NCBI RefSeq assembly: GCF_010907035.1
Contig: NZ_QUMK01000002.1
Span: 62,001 to 126,000, forward strand
Direction of reading: 5' to 3'
Source of the DNA: Rhodopseudomonas sp. BR0M22
GTDB taxonomy: Bacteria > Pseudomonadota > Alphaproteobacteria > Rhizobiales > Xanthobacteraceae
Length of the DNA: 64,000 nt
Below are positions 38,731 to 46,914 of the stretch, one piece after another; the stretch's first letter is position 1; each line of letters starts with the position of its first letter. The notes below the pieces were generated by a model. It searched no databases, was not told where the DNA came from, and saw only the letters and a program-made list of their open reading frames with translations. Made by a program: the position numbers and the translations under genes.

Positions 38731-39399
38731 ATGACGCAATCGCGTAACAGCACCGCCCCCGTGCCCGACGACGTTTCGGATGAAGTCGTCGCGACGCCGT
38801 TGCTGTCGAAACGGCAGATGTTCGGCTATTACGATCATCTGCGCGCCACCCTCACCAATGCCGAGGTGTCGGATTGCGACGGCCGGCCGTTCGCGCAGGA
38901 GGTCGCCGCCTCGCTGGTGATCGCCTGGGCCCGCGAGGTCCATGCCGATGGCCGCAAGCTGATGTTCATCGGCAATGGCGGCAGCGCAGCGATCGCCAGC
39001 CACATGGCCACCGACTACTCCAAGAACGGTGGCATGCGGGCGCTGTGCCTCAACGACGGCGCGATGCTGACCTGCCTCGGCAACGATTACGGCTACGAGC
39101 AGGTGTTCGCTAAACAGATCGAGCTGTTCGCGCAGGAAGGCGACCTGTTGATCGCGATTTCCTCGTCCGGTCGCTCCGCGAACATTCTCAACGCAGTCGC
39201 GGTGGCGCGCGAGCGCGGCTGTCGCGTGATCACCTTGAGCGGATTTTCCGCGGACAATCCGCTGCGGCGGGAAGGTGACATCAATTTCTATCTGGCCTCC
39301 GACCAGTATGGTTTCGTTGAACTCGGCCATCTGACGATTTGTCATGCGATCCTCGACTTCGCCTGCGGTCAGAGCGTGCCGCTGTCGGCGGCGGGCTGA
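38731..39399 (+). CDS. SIS-domain sugar-phosphate isomerase, GmhA-like
   Basis: 222 residues from the ATG at 38731 (GAGG six bases upstream); an ATG at 38716 lacks a ribosome site. The SIS motifs are LMFIGNGGSAAIASHMATDY and AISSSGRSANILNAV. The closest family is phosphoheptose isomerase GmhA, which converts sedoheptulose 7-phosphate to heptose 7-phosphate, and it is slightly longer than GmhA (about 190). With the HldE-like gene at 45430 it suggests an NDP-heptose-type precursor. Whether the substrate is sedoheptulose 7-phosphate is inferred. Confidence 0.85.
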   Translation: MTQSRNSTAPVPDDVSDEVVATPLLSKRQMFGYYDHLRATLTNAEVSDCDGRPFAQEVAASLVIAWAREVHADGRKLMFIGNGGSAAIASHMATDYSKNGGMRALCLNDGAMLTCLGNDYGYEQVFAKQIELFAQEGDLLIAISSSGRSANILNAVAVARERGCRVITLSGFSADNPLRREGDINFYLASDQYGFVELGHLTICHAILDFACGQSVPLSAAG

Positions 39400-39540
39400 C
39401 GGCTGGCCGCGACCGGCGGCCCGCGCAGTGCTATTCGGGGATGCAGGAATGCGTGTATCTCTTGCATTCAGGGTTGCAATTGATTCGCCGGGGCCGCGAT
39501 GCGTCGTGCCGGGGGCGGGCTAATCTGTGGGAATCGCACG

Positions 39541-40479
39541 ATGAAGATCCTGGTGACCGGCGCCTGCGGCTACGTCGGAACCACGCTGGTGCCCAAGCTG
39601 CTGGCACGCGGCGACGAGGTGGTGGCGTTCGACATCATGTGGTTCGGCAACGATCTGCCGCCGCACCCCCGGTTGACAGTGGTCCGCGGCGACGTCCGCG
39701 ATACCAAGTCGATTGATCTTTCCGGCATCGACGCGATCGTACATCTGGCTTCGGTCGCCAACGATCCGTGCGGCGATCTCGATCCAAAACTGACCTGGGA
39801 GATCAGCGCGCTCGCCACCATGCAGCTCGCCGACCGTGCCGCGCGCGCCGGCATCCAGCGCTTCATCTATGCGTCGTCCGGCAGCGTCTACGGCATCAAG
39901 GACGAAGAGCAGGTCACCGAGGACCTGACGCTGGAGCCGATCTCTGAATACAATAAGACCAAGATGGTGGCCGAGCGGGTGATGCTCAGCTACGCCGGCG
40001 ACATGGCGGTGCAGATCGTGCGGCCGGCGACGGTATGCGGGCCGTCGCCGCGGATGCGGCTCGACGTCTCGGTCAACATGCTGACGATGCAGGCGCTGAC
40101 CAACGGCGAGATCACCGTGTTCGGCGGCAATCAGGTCCGCCCCAACATCCACATCGACGACATCACCGATCTGTATCTGATGCTGCTCGACCGGCCCGAG
40201 CTGCGCGGTATCTACAATGCCGGCTTCGAGAACATCTCGATCCTGGACATCGCCCAGATGGTCGACGCCCAGGTGCCGACCAAGATCACCGTCACCGCCT
40301 CGAACGATCCGCGCTCGTACAGGATCAATTCCGACAAGCTGCTGGCGACCGGCTTCAAGCCGAAGAAGACGGTGAACGACGCGATCCGCGAGATCATCGT
40401 CAAGTTCCAGCGCGGCGAATTGAAGAACGAGGATCGCCACTACAATCTGCGCTGGATGCAGCGGAGCCTGCAGGCGTGA
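39541..40479 (+). CDS. NAD-dependent sugar epimerase/dehydratase 1
   Basis: 312 residues from the ATG at 39541. Extended-SDR features: NAD fold VTGACGYVGTTL (residues 5-16), catalytic Ser in YASSGSVYG and YxxxK as YNKTK (about 141-145). RPATVCGPSPRMRLD and PNIHIDDITDLY are typical of UDP-glucose epimerase-like enzymes. It acts on an NDP-sugar in the cytoplasm (epimerisation or C4 oxidation). Its stop overlaps the start of the next gene (GTGA), so translation is coupled. Confidence 0.9.
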   Translation: MKILVTGACGYVGTTLVPKLLARGDEVVAFDIMWFGNDLPPHPRLTVVRGDVRDTKSIDLSGIDAIVHLASVANDPCGDLDPKLTWEISALATMQLADRAARAGIQRFIYASSGSVYGIKDEEQVTEDLTLEPISEYNKTKMVAERVMLSYAGDMAVQIVRPATVCGPSPRMRLDVSVNMLTMQALTNGEITVFGGNQVRPNIHIDDITDLYLMLLDRPELRGIYNAGFENISILDIAQMVDAQVPTKITVTASNDPRSYRINSDKLLATGFKPKKTVNDAIREIIVKFQRGELKNEDRHYNLRWMQRSLQA

Positions 40480-41513
40480 CCGGAATCGTTCCCGCGTCCG
40501 CGCCGTGTGCGATGGCCCGCGCGGGCTTCGACAAATATCTAGTGATCGGTTCGAACTCGTTCACCGGCGCCTCGATGGTCAGCTATTTGCTCGACCAGGG
40601 CGCCGACGTCGTCGGCATCAGCCGCTCCGACGAGCCGCATCCTGCGTTCCTGCCGTATCGCTGGAAGAAGGCCGATCGCTTCCGATTTCACAAGCTCGAT
40701 CTCAACCACGATCTCGACGCGATCATGCAGCTGGTGACCGCCGAGCGTTTTCCCTGCATCATCAATTTTGCAGCCCAAAGCATGGTCGGTGAGAGCTGGG
40801 CCAACCCGGACCATTGGTTCATGACCAATGTGGTGTCGACGGTGCGCCTGCACGAGCGCCTGCGGACCTGCGACTTTCTCGAGCGCTACGTCCACGTCAC
40901 CACGCCGGAGGTCTATGGCAACGCCACCGGCACGCTGACCGAGGACGCGGTGTTCGATCCGTCGACGCCCTATGCGGTGTCGCGCGCGGCCGGCGACATG
41001 AGCCTGCGCTCGTATTTCCGCACCTACGGCTTTCCGGTGCTGTTCACCCGCGCCGCCAATGTCTACGGCCCGGGGCAGCGGCTGTACCGGATCGTGCCGC
41101 GCACCATCCTGTTCATCAAGCTCGGCCGCAAGCTGCAGCTGCATGGCGGCGGCACTTCGGAGCGCTCGTTCATCCATGCCGCTGATGTGGCCGATGCGAC
41201 CCGGCGGATCGCCTGCAACGGCAAGATCGGCGACAGCTATCACATCTCCACCGATCGCATCGTGACCATCCGCGCCCTGGTCGAGATGATCTGCGCGACG
41301 ATGGGCGTGCGGTTCGAGGACCAGGTCGAGATCGTCGGTGAGCGGCTCGGCAAGGACGCCGCCTACAAGCTCGACAGTAGCAAATTGCGTAGCGAACTCG
41401 GCTGGAGCGACCAGATCACGCTGGAGCAGGGCATCGAACAGACGATCGCCTGGATCGATCGCTGGTTTGAAGAACTGAAGAGCCAGCCGTTCGACTACGC
41501 GCACAAGCCTTGA
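40476..41513 (+). CDS. NAD-dependent NDP-sugar dehydratase/epimerase 2 with YxxxR active site
   Basis: 345 residues from the GTG at 40476 that overlaps the previous stop (GGAG upstream); an ATG at 40512 is an alternative. NAD fold VIGSNSFTGASMV; dehydratase-type HVTTPEVYGNA with the Thr-Pro-Glu triad, as in GDP-mannose and dTDP-glucose 4,6-dehydratases; RAANVYGPGQRLYR. The catalytic YxxxK is YAVSR here, with Arg for Lys. It probably makes or uses a 4-keto-6-deoxy NDP-sugar, the type of intermediate that carboligases can branch. The next gene starts 8 bp downstream. Confidence 0.88.
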   Translation: MTGIVPASAPCAMARAGFDKYLVIGSNSFTGASMVSYLLDQGADVVGISRSDEPHPAFLPYRWKKADRFRFHKLDLNHDLDAIMQLVTAERFPCIINFAAQSMVGESWANPDHWFMTNVVSTVRLHERLRTCDFLERYVHVTTPEVYGNATGTLTEDAVFDPSTPYAVSRAAGDMSLRSYFRTYGFPVLFTRAANVYGPGQRLYRIVPRTILFIKLGRKLQLHGGGTSERSFIHAADVADATRRIACNGKIGDSYHISTDRIVTIRALVEMICATMGVRFEDQVEIVGERLGKDAAYKLDSSKLRSELGWSDQITLEQGIEQTIAWIDRWFEELKSQPFDYAHKP

Positions 41514-41521
41514 GGACCGCA

Positions 41522-42181
41522 ATGGGTCAGGAAATCGATCTCCTCGTCAATTACCCGCGCACCAAGCGCAATGTCGACGAGCGCGGCCAGACCAAGTCGG
41601 AAGAGGATCGCGCGATTGCGCGGCGCTTCGGCAAAGAATTCTTCGACGGCGACCGCCGTCACGGCTATGGCGGATTCAACTACATGCCCCGTTTCTGGCA
41701 GCCGGTGATCCCGACCTTCCAGCAGCATTTCGGCCTCTCGGCGTCGTCTTCGGTGCTCGATGTCGGCTGTGCCAAGGGCTTCATGCTGCACGACATGGCC
41801 GAGCTGATCCCCGGCATCACCGTGAAGGGCGTCGATGTTTCGGACTACGCCATCGCGCATGCGATCGACGACATGAAGCCGCATGTCAGCGTCGCCAGCG
41901 CGACGAAGCTGCCGTTCGCCGACAAGTCGTTCGACGTGGTGATCTCGATCAACACCGTCCACAACCTCGTCCGAGACGACTGCGCAGAAGCGCTGCGCGA
42001 GATCGAGCGGGTGGCGCGCAAGGGGGCGTTCATTACCGTCGACGCCTATCGCGACGAAGAAGAGAAGCGCCGGATGATGGCGTGGAATCTGACCGCGCAG
42101 ACCATCATGCATGTCGACGAGTGGAAGGCCTTCTTCGCGCAAGTCGGCTACACCGGCGACTATTACTGGTTCATCCCATGA
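41522..42181 (+). CDS. SAM-dependent class I methyltransferase
   Basis: 219 residues from the ATG at 41522 (GAGG six bases upstream). SAM-binding motif SSVLDVGCAKGFMLHDMAEL (about 77-96), VKGVDVSDYAI and the post-I segment FDVVISINTVHNL. Family Methyltransf_11/25. It may methylate a sugar nucleotide or a keto-sugar. The ATGA overlap with the next gene shows tight coupling to the E1 alpha gene. Confidence 0.86.
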   Translation: MGQEIDLLVNYPRTKRNVDERGQTKSEEDRAIARRFGKEFFDGDRRHGYGGFNYMPRFWQPVIPTFQQHFGLSASSSVLDVGCAKGFMLHDMAELIPGITVKGVDVSDYAIAHAIDDMKPHVSVASATKLPFADKSFDVVISINTVHNLVRDDCAEALREIERVARKGAFITVDAYRDEEEKRRMMAWNLTAQTIMHVDEWKAFFAQVGYTGDYYWFIP

Positions 42182-43155
42182 ACCCCGAGACGTCGCGCCG
42201 GTTGCTGTTCGACATGCTGCGGATCCGCAGCGTGGAGGAGACCATCGCGGCGCGCTACGGCGAACAGAAGATGCGCTGCCCGACGCATCTGTCGGTCGGG
42301 CAGGAGGCGGTCGCCGCGGCGGCCGGTGCGGTGCTGAGGCCGACCGATCTTGCGGTCAGCGGGCATCGCGCCCATGCGCACTATCTCGCCAAAGGCGGAT
42401 CGCTGAAGGCGATGATCGCGGAGATCTACGGCAAGGTCACCGGCTGCGCCCGCGGCAAGGGCGGCTCGATGCATCTGGTCGACGAGAGCGTCGGCTTCAT
42501 GGGCTCGACCGCGATCGTCGGCGGCACGGTGCCGGTCGGCGTCGGGCTGTCCTATCCGATGAAGCTCAACAAGACCGGCCAAATTTCCTGTGTGTTCCTT
42601 GGCGACGCGGTGCCGGAGACCGGCGTGTTCTTCGAGTCGGTGAACTTCGCGGTGGTGAAGCGGCTCCCGGTGTTGTTCCTGTGCGAGAACAACGGCTACT
42701 CGGTGTATTCGCCGCTGTCGGTGCGGCAGCCGCCCGGCCGTAAGCTGTCCGAGCTGGTCGCCGGCTTCGGCCTCGAGACGCATCATGGCGACGGCAATGA
42801 TGCGCGCGCGGTGGTTGCGGCGCTCAGCGAAGGCGTGGCGGCGATCCGGGCCGGCGAGGGGCCGCGGTTCTACGAGTTCGAGACCTATCGTTGGCGCGAA
42901 CATTGTGGCCCGAACTACGACAACGACATTGGCTATCGGGCCGTCGCGGAGTTCGAGGCGTGGAAGCAGCGCGATCCGGTGCCGGCGCTGCAGCGCGCGT
43001 TGATCACCGAAGGGATCATGACCGAGGCCGACGTCGCCGACATGCAGGCCGAGATCGATGCGGAGATCGGGGAGGCGTTCGCGTTCGCAGAAAGCTCGCC
43101 GTTCCCGCCGCCCGAAGACGCCTTCACCGACGTCTACGCGTCGGCAGCAGGCTAG
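42178..43155 (+). CDS. Thiamine-diphosphate E1 alpha subunit (2-oxoacid dehydrogenase-like)
   Basis: 325 residues from the ATG at 42178 overlapping the previous stop. E1 alpha motifs: HLSVGQEAVAAAAGAVL, SGHRAHAHYLAKGGS, GKGGSMHL, and the ThDP/Mg motif from FLGDAVPETGVFFESVNFA to LFLCENNGYS. It pairs with the E1 beta gene 10 bp downstream. No E2 acyltransferase or E3 gene is present, so it is probably not a catabolic dehydrogenase. Related stand-alone E1 pairs occur in sugar-branching pathways (AviB1/B2 of avilamycin, from memory). Proposed role: transfer of a two-carbon unit to a keto-sugar. Confidence 0.88.
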   Translation: MNPETSRRLLFDMLRIRSVEETIAARYGEQKMRCPTHLSVGQEAVAAAAGAVLRPTDLAVSGHRAHAHYLAKGGSLKAMIAEIYGKVTGCARGKGGSMHLVDESVGFMGSTAIVGGTVPVGVGLSYPMKLNKTGQISCVFLGDAVPETGVFFESVNFAVVKRLPVLFLCENNGYSVYSPLSVRQPPGRKLSELVAGFGLETHHGDGNDARAVVAALSEGVAAIRAGEGPRFYEFETYRWREHCGPNYDNDIGYRAVAEFEAWKQRDPVPALQRALITEGIMTEADVADMQAEIDAEIGEAFAFAESSPFPPPEDAFTDVYASAAG

Positions 43156-43165
43156 GGAGGGCGGA

Positions 43166-44218
43166 ATGGCAACCACCTTCGCTGCCGCGATCCGGGATGG
43201 ACTCGCCACCGCGCTGGCCGCCGATCCGAACGTGATCTGCTTCGGCCTCGGCACCGACGATCCGAAGGGCGTGTTCGGCACCACACTCGATCTGCACAAG
43301 CAGTTCGGACCTGAGCGCGTTTTCGACATGCCGACTTCGGAAGCGGCGATGACCGGTTTTGCGATCGGCGCGGCGCTGAACGGGATGCGGCCGGTGATGA
43401 CGCATCAGCGGCTCGATTTCGCGCTGCTGTCGCTCGACCAGCTTGTCAACAACGCCGCCAAATGGCGCTTCATGTTCGGCGGCAAACGCGGCGTGCCGAT
43501 CACTATCCGGATGATCATTGGCCGCGGCTGGGGCCAGGGGCCGACGCATTCGCAGAGCCTGCAATCCTGGTTCGCGCATATTCCCGGCCTGAAGGTGGTG
43601 ATGCCGACCACGGCGGAAGATGCCAAGGGCTTGCTGCTCGGCGCTATCTTCGACGACGATCCGGTGATCTTCCTGGAGCATCGCTGGCTGCACAACATGC
43701 AGGGCGAAGTGCCCGCTGGCGATGTCCGTACCCCGCTCGGCAAGGCCCGTGTCGTACGCCAGGGCGATGCGGTGACGATCGTGGCGATGAGCTACATGAC
43801 GGTGGAGGCGCTGCACGCCGTCGATCATCTCGTCGCCCAAGGCATCGCCTGCGAGTTGATCGACCTGCGCATCATTCGTCCGCTGGACTGGCCGACGGTG
43901 ATCACCTCAGTGCAGAAGACCGGGCGCCTGCTGGCGCTCGACAGCGGACATCTGACCGGCGGTGTGGCCGGCGAGATTGTGGCGCGGATCGCCACCGATC
44001 ACTTCGCCAGCCTCAAGAGCGCGCCGCAGCGCCTCGCAGCGCCGGACGTGCCGGAGGCGACCAGCCCGGCGCTGACCAAGAATTATCACGTCCGCGCCGA
44101 ACACATCGCGCAAGCGGTCGGCCGCATACTCGGCCGCGACGTCGAAACTGCCTCGCTGGTCGCCCAGCGCACCTTCCCGCACGACGTGCCGGGCACCTGG
44201 TTCTCAGGACCGTTTTGA
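43166..44218 (+). CDS. Thiamine-diphosphate E1 beta subunit (transketolase C-terminal type)
   Basis: 350 residues from the ATG at 43166 (GGGAGG upstream). E1 beta features: FAAAIRDGLATALAADPNV, FDMPTSEAAMTGFAIGAAL (with the ThDP-activating Glu), RGWGQGPTHSQSLQSWFAHI, then a transketolase C-terminal domain with IIRPLDWPTVITSVQKTGRL. It forms an alpha2beta2 enzyme with the preceding gene. A palindromic repeat follows before the next gene. Confidence 0.88.
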   Translation: MATTFAAAIRDGLATALAADPNVICFGLGTDDPKGVFGTTLDLHKQFGPERVFDMPTSEAAMTGFAIGAALNGMRPVMTHQRLDFALLSLDQLVNNAAKWRFMFGGKRGVPITIRMIIGRGWGQGPTHSQSLQSWFAHIPGLKVVMPTTAEDAKGLLLGAIFDDDPVIFLEHRWLHNMQGEVPAGDVRTPLGKARVVRQGDAVTIVAMSYMTVEALHAVDHLVAQGIACELIDLRIIRPLDWPTVITSVQKTGRLLALDSGHLTGGVAGEIVARIATDHFASLKSAPQRLAAPDVPEATSPALTKNYHVRAEHIAQAVGRILGRDVETASLVAQRTFPHDVPGTWFSGPF

Positions 44219-44246
44219 GGGCGCGATGATGGCACAACCTGACACT

Positions 44247-44334
44247 GTCATTGCGAGGAGGCGAAGCCGACGAAGCAATCCAAGGGCCCAGTGCACGGGG
44301 CTCCTGGATTGCTTCGCTTCGCTCGCAATGACGG
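44247..44334. repeat. REP-like palindromic repeat, copy 1 (intergenic)
   Basis: GTCATTGCGAGGAGGCGAAG at one end and a CTCGCAATGACGG end form a long imperfect inverted repeat, with internal CGAAGCAATCC and GGATTGCTTCG arms. A similar 89-bp copy lies at 47645-47733. It separates the E1 beta gene from the dehydrogenase gene. Confidence 0.85.
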
Positions 44335-44368
44335 GGACAGTGCGGGCGTCTGCACAGCGGAGGCCGCC

Positions 44369-45424
44369 ATGCCCGTGACCTTCCGCGCCGCGGTGCTTCA
44401 CGAACTCAATCAGCCGCTCTCGATCGAGATGGTCGAGGCGCCGCCGCTCGCGGCCGGGCAAGTGCTGGTCAAGCTGGCTTACTCCGGCGTCTGCCACAGC
44501 CAGGTGATGGAAGCCCGCGGTGGGCGCGGACCGGATCGCTATCTGCCGCATATGCTCGGCCATGAAGGCTCGGGCGTCGTCGTCGAGATCGGCTCCGGCG
44601 TCAGCAAGGTCCGCAAGGGCGACCGAGTCATTCTCGGCTGGATCAAGGGCCAGGGCAGCGACACCCAAGGTGTGCGCTACGCCGGCGGCGAGCGCGTCAT
44701 CAATGCCGGCGCCGTCACCACCTTCAACGAATATGCCGTGGTCGCGGAGAACCGCGTCACGCTGCTGCCGGCTGGACTTCCGATGGACGTTGCAGTGCTG
44801 TTCGGCTGCGCGCTGCCGGTCGGCGCCGGCATCGTGCTCAACATCGCCAAGCCGCAGGCCGGCAGCACGCTGGCGATCTTCGGTCTTGGCGGCATCGGGC
44901 TCGCCGCACTGATGGCCTGCAAACTGTTCGCCTGCAAGCAGGTGATCGCTGTCGATGTCGAAGCCGCCAAGCTGAAGATGGCGACCGAGCTCGGTGCGAC
45001 AACCGTGATCGATGCGTCGGTTGCCGATCCGGTCGAGGAGATCCGTAAGCTGACCGGCGGGCTCGGCGTCGACTACGCGATCGAGTCCGCCGGCCTCACC
45101 CGCGTGATCGAGCAGGCGTTCGACGCCACGCGTCGGTTCGGCGGGCTGTGCGTGTTCGCCTCGCACCCGCGGAGCGGCGAGAAGATCGCGCTCGACCCGT
45201 TCGAGCTGATCTGCGGCAAACGGATCCTCGGCACCTGGGGCGGCGATGCCAAGCCGGAGCGCGACATCGAACTGCTGGCGGGCCTGTACCGCGACGGCAA
45301 GCTGCCTCTCGATGCGATGTTCACCCGCCGCTACAAACTCGACGAGATCAACGAGGCGCTGGACGATCTTGCGCAACGCCGCAGCGTGCGCCCGCTGATC
45401 GAAATCGATCCGTCGCTGAGGTGA
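44369..45424 (+). CDS. Zinc-type medium-chain alcohol dehydrogenase without structural zinc site
   Basis: 351 residues from the ATG at 44369 (GGAGG five bases upstream). Catalytic-zinc residues in YSGVCHSQVME, LGHEGSGVV and FGCALPVGAG; NAD fold TLAIFGLGGIGLAAL (about residues 172-186). The four-Cys structural-zinc loop of class III-type alcohol dehydrogenases is absent, replaced by GWIKGQGSDTQGVRYAGG. In this island it most likely oxidises or reduces a sugar or a polyol side chain. Its stop overlaps a possible GTG of the next gene. Confidence 0.87.
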   Translation: MPVTFRAAVLHELNQPLSIEMVEAPPLAAGQVLVKLAYSGVCHSQVMEARGGRGPDRYLPHMLGHEGSGVVVEIGSGVSKVRKGDRVILGWIKGQGSDTQGVRYAGGERVINAGAVTTFNEYAVVAENRVTLLPAGLPMDVAVLFGCALPVGAGIVLNIAKPQAGSTLAIFGLGGIGLAALMACKLFACKQVIAVDVEAAKLKMATELGATTVIDASVADPVEEIRKLTGGLGVDYAIESAGLTRVIEQAFDATRRFGGLCVFASHPRSGEKIALDPFELICGKRILGTWGGDAKPERDIELLAGLYRDGKLPLDAMFTRRYKLDEINEALDDLAQRRSVRPLIEIDPSLR

Positions 45425-45429
45425 CGCTG

Positions 45430-46914
45430 ATGCTGCATCCCGAGACCGATACGGCGCTTGCCGACATCCGCAAACAGGCCGGACGCCGACGCAGCATCGT
45501 GTTCGTCTCGGGCAATTTCAACATCGTCCATCCAGGCCATCTGCGGCTTCTGAAATTCGCCGCGGATTGCGGCGACTATCTGGTGGTCGGCGTCACCGCC
45601 GAACCCGGTTACGACTGGATGCTGCCGGCCGAACTGCGGCTCGAAGGCGTGCGTGCCATCGGCGTTGTCGACCACGCCTTCCTGCTGCACGATGCGCCGG
45701 AGGATTTTGTCGCTGCGTTGCGGCCTGCCGTCGTGGTCAAGGGCAAGGAACACGAGGGCGCCGACAATCCGGAGAAGGCGGTACTCGACGGCTATGGCGG
45801 CCGCCTGGTGTTCTCCTCCGGCGAGGTCGCGTTCTCGTCGCTCGATCTGATCAAGCGCGAGTTCCGCGAATTCAATCCGTCGTCGATCGTCAAGCCGCTC
45901 GACTATCCGCGTCGGCATCGCTTCGAACCGCTCGACCTGAAGAACGTGCTGGCGGGATTTCCCAAGCTGCGGGTTCTGGTGATCGGTGATCTGATCGTCG
46001 ACGAATACATCGCCTGCGATCCGCTCGGCCTGTCGCAGGAAGATCCGACGATCGTGGTGACGCCGGTGCTGCGCGAATTGTTCGTCGGCGGCGCCGGCAT
46101 CGTCGCCGGTCATGCGGCCGGCATGGGCGCGCAAGTCGGCCTGCTCACGGTCGGCGGCGGCGACGCGATGGCGGACTTCGCCCGCGAGCGGCTGGCGTCG
46201 TACAACGTCGACGCCACGATCCTCACCGATGAGAGCCGGCCGACCACCACCAAGCAGCGCTTCCGCGCCGGCAACAAGACGCTGCTGCGGGTCAGTCATC
46301 TCAAACAGCACGACGTCGATGCCGATCTACAGACGCGGATGCTGGAGACGATCGAGCATCGGCTGCCGACGACTGATTTGGTGGTGTTCTCCGACTTCAA
46401 TTACGGCTGCTTGCCGACCCGGTTGGTCGAGACGGTCGGTCAGGCGTGCCGAGCGCGCGGTGTGCCGATGGTGGCCGACAGCCAATCGTCGTCGCAGGTC
46501 GGCGATATCTCGCGCTTCACCGAGATGCTGCTGATCAAGCCGACCGAGCGTGAGGCGCGGCTGGCCATGCGCGATTTCGATTCCGGTCTCGTCGTGCTGG
46601 TCGAAGCGTTGCGCGAAAAAGCGCGGGCCAAGAACGTGATCCTGACGCTGGCGGCCGAGGGCCTGTTGGTGCACGCCGAAACCGGCAGTGCCGGCACCGT
46701 GGTGACCGACCGGCTGCCGGCGTTCAACACCGCACCGAAGGATGCGGCGGGCGCCGGCGACTCGTTCTTCGTCTGCGCCGCGCTGGCGCTGGCGATCGGC
46801 ACCGACATCTGGCGCAGCGCCTATCTCGCTTCGATCGCCGCCGCCTGCCAGGTCGGCCGGATCGGCAACATCCCGGTCACCGCGCGCGACATCATCCGGG
46901 AGCTCGACGCGTGA
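45430..46914 (+). CDS. Bifunctional cytidylyltransferase-PfkB kinase, HldE-like with reversed domain order
   Basis: 494 residues from the ATG at 45430 (GAGG eight bases upstream); a GTG at 45421 is possible. The N-terminal nucleotidyltransferase has the HxGH motif in NIVHPGHLRLLKFA (about 30-43). The C-terminal carbohydrate kinase (from about residue 175) has VLVIGDLIVDEYI and the catalytic Asp in APKDAAGAGDSFFV. HldE of enterobacteria has the kinase first and the nucleotidyltransferase second, so the order here is swapped. It would phosphorylate a sugar 7-phosphate at C1 and nucleotidylate it. No GmhB phosphatase is seen nearby. The stop overlaps the next start. Confidence 0.88.
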   Translation: MLHPETDTALADIRKQAGRRRSIVFVSGNFNIVHPGHLRLLKFAADCGDYLVVGVTAEPGYDWMLPAELRLEGVRAIGVVDHAFLLHDAPEDFVAALRPAVVVKGKEHEGADNPEKAVLDGYGGRLVFSSGEVAFSSLDLIKREFREFNPSSIVKPLDYPRRHRFEPLDLKNVLAGFPKLRVLVIGDLIVDEYIACDPLGLSQEDPTIVVTPVLRELFVGGAGIVAGHAAGMGAQVGLLTVGGGDAMADFARERLASYNVDATILTDESRPTTTKQRFRAGNKTLLRVSHLKQHDVDADLQTRMLETIEHRLPTTDLVVFSDFNYGCLPTRLVETVGQACRARGVPMVADSQSSSQVGDISRFTEMLLIKPTEREARLAMRDFDSGLVVLVEALREKARAKNVILTLAAEGLLVHAETGSAGTVVTDRLPAFNTAPKDAAGAGDSFFVCAALALAIGTDIWRSAYLASIAAACQVGRIGNIPVTARDIIRELDA

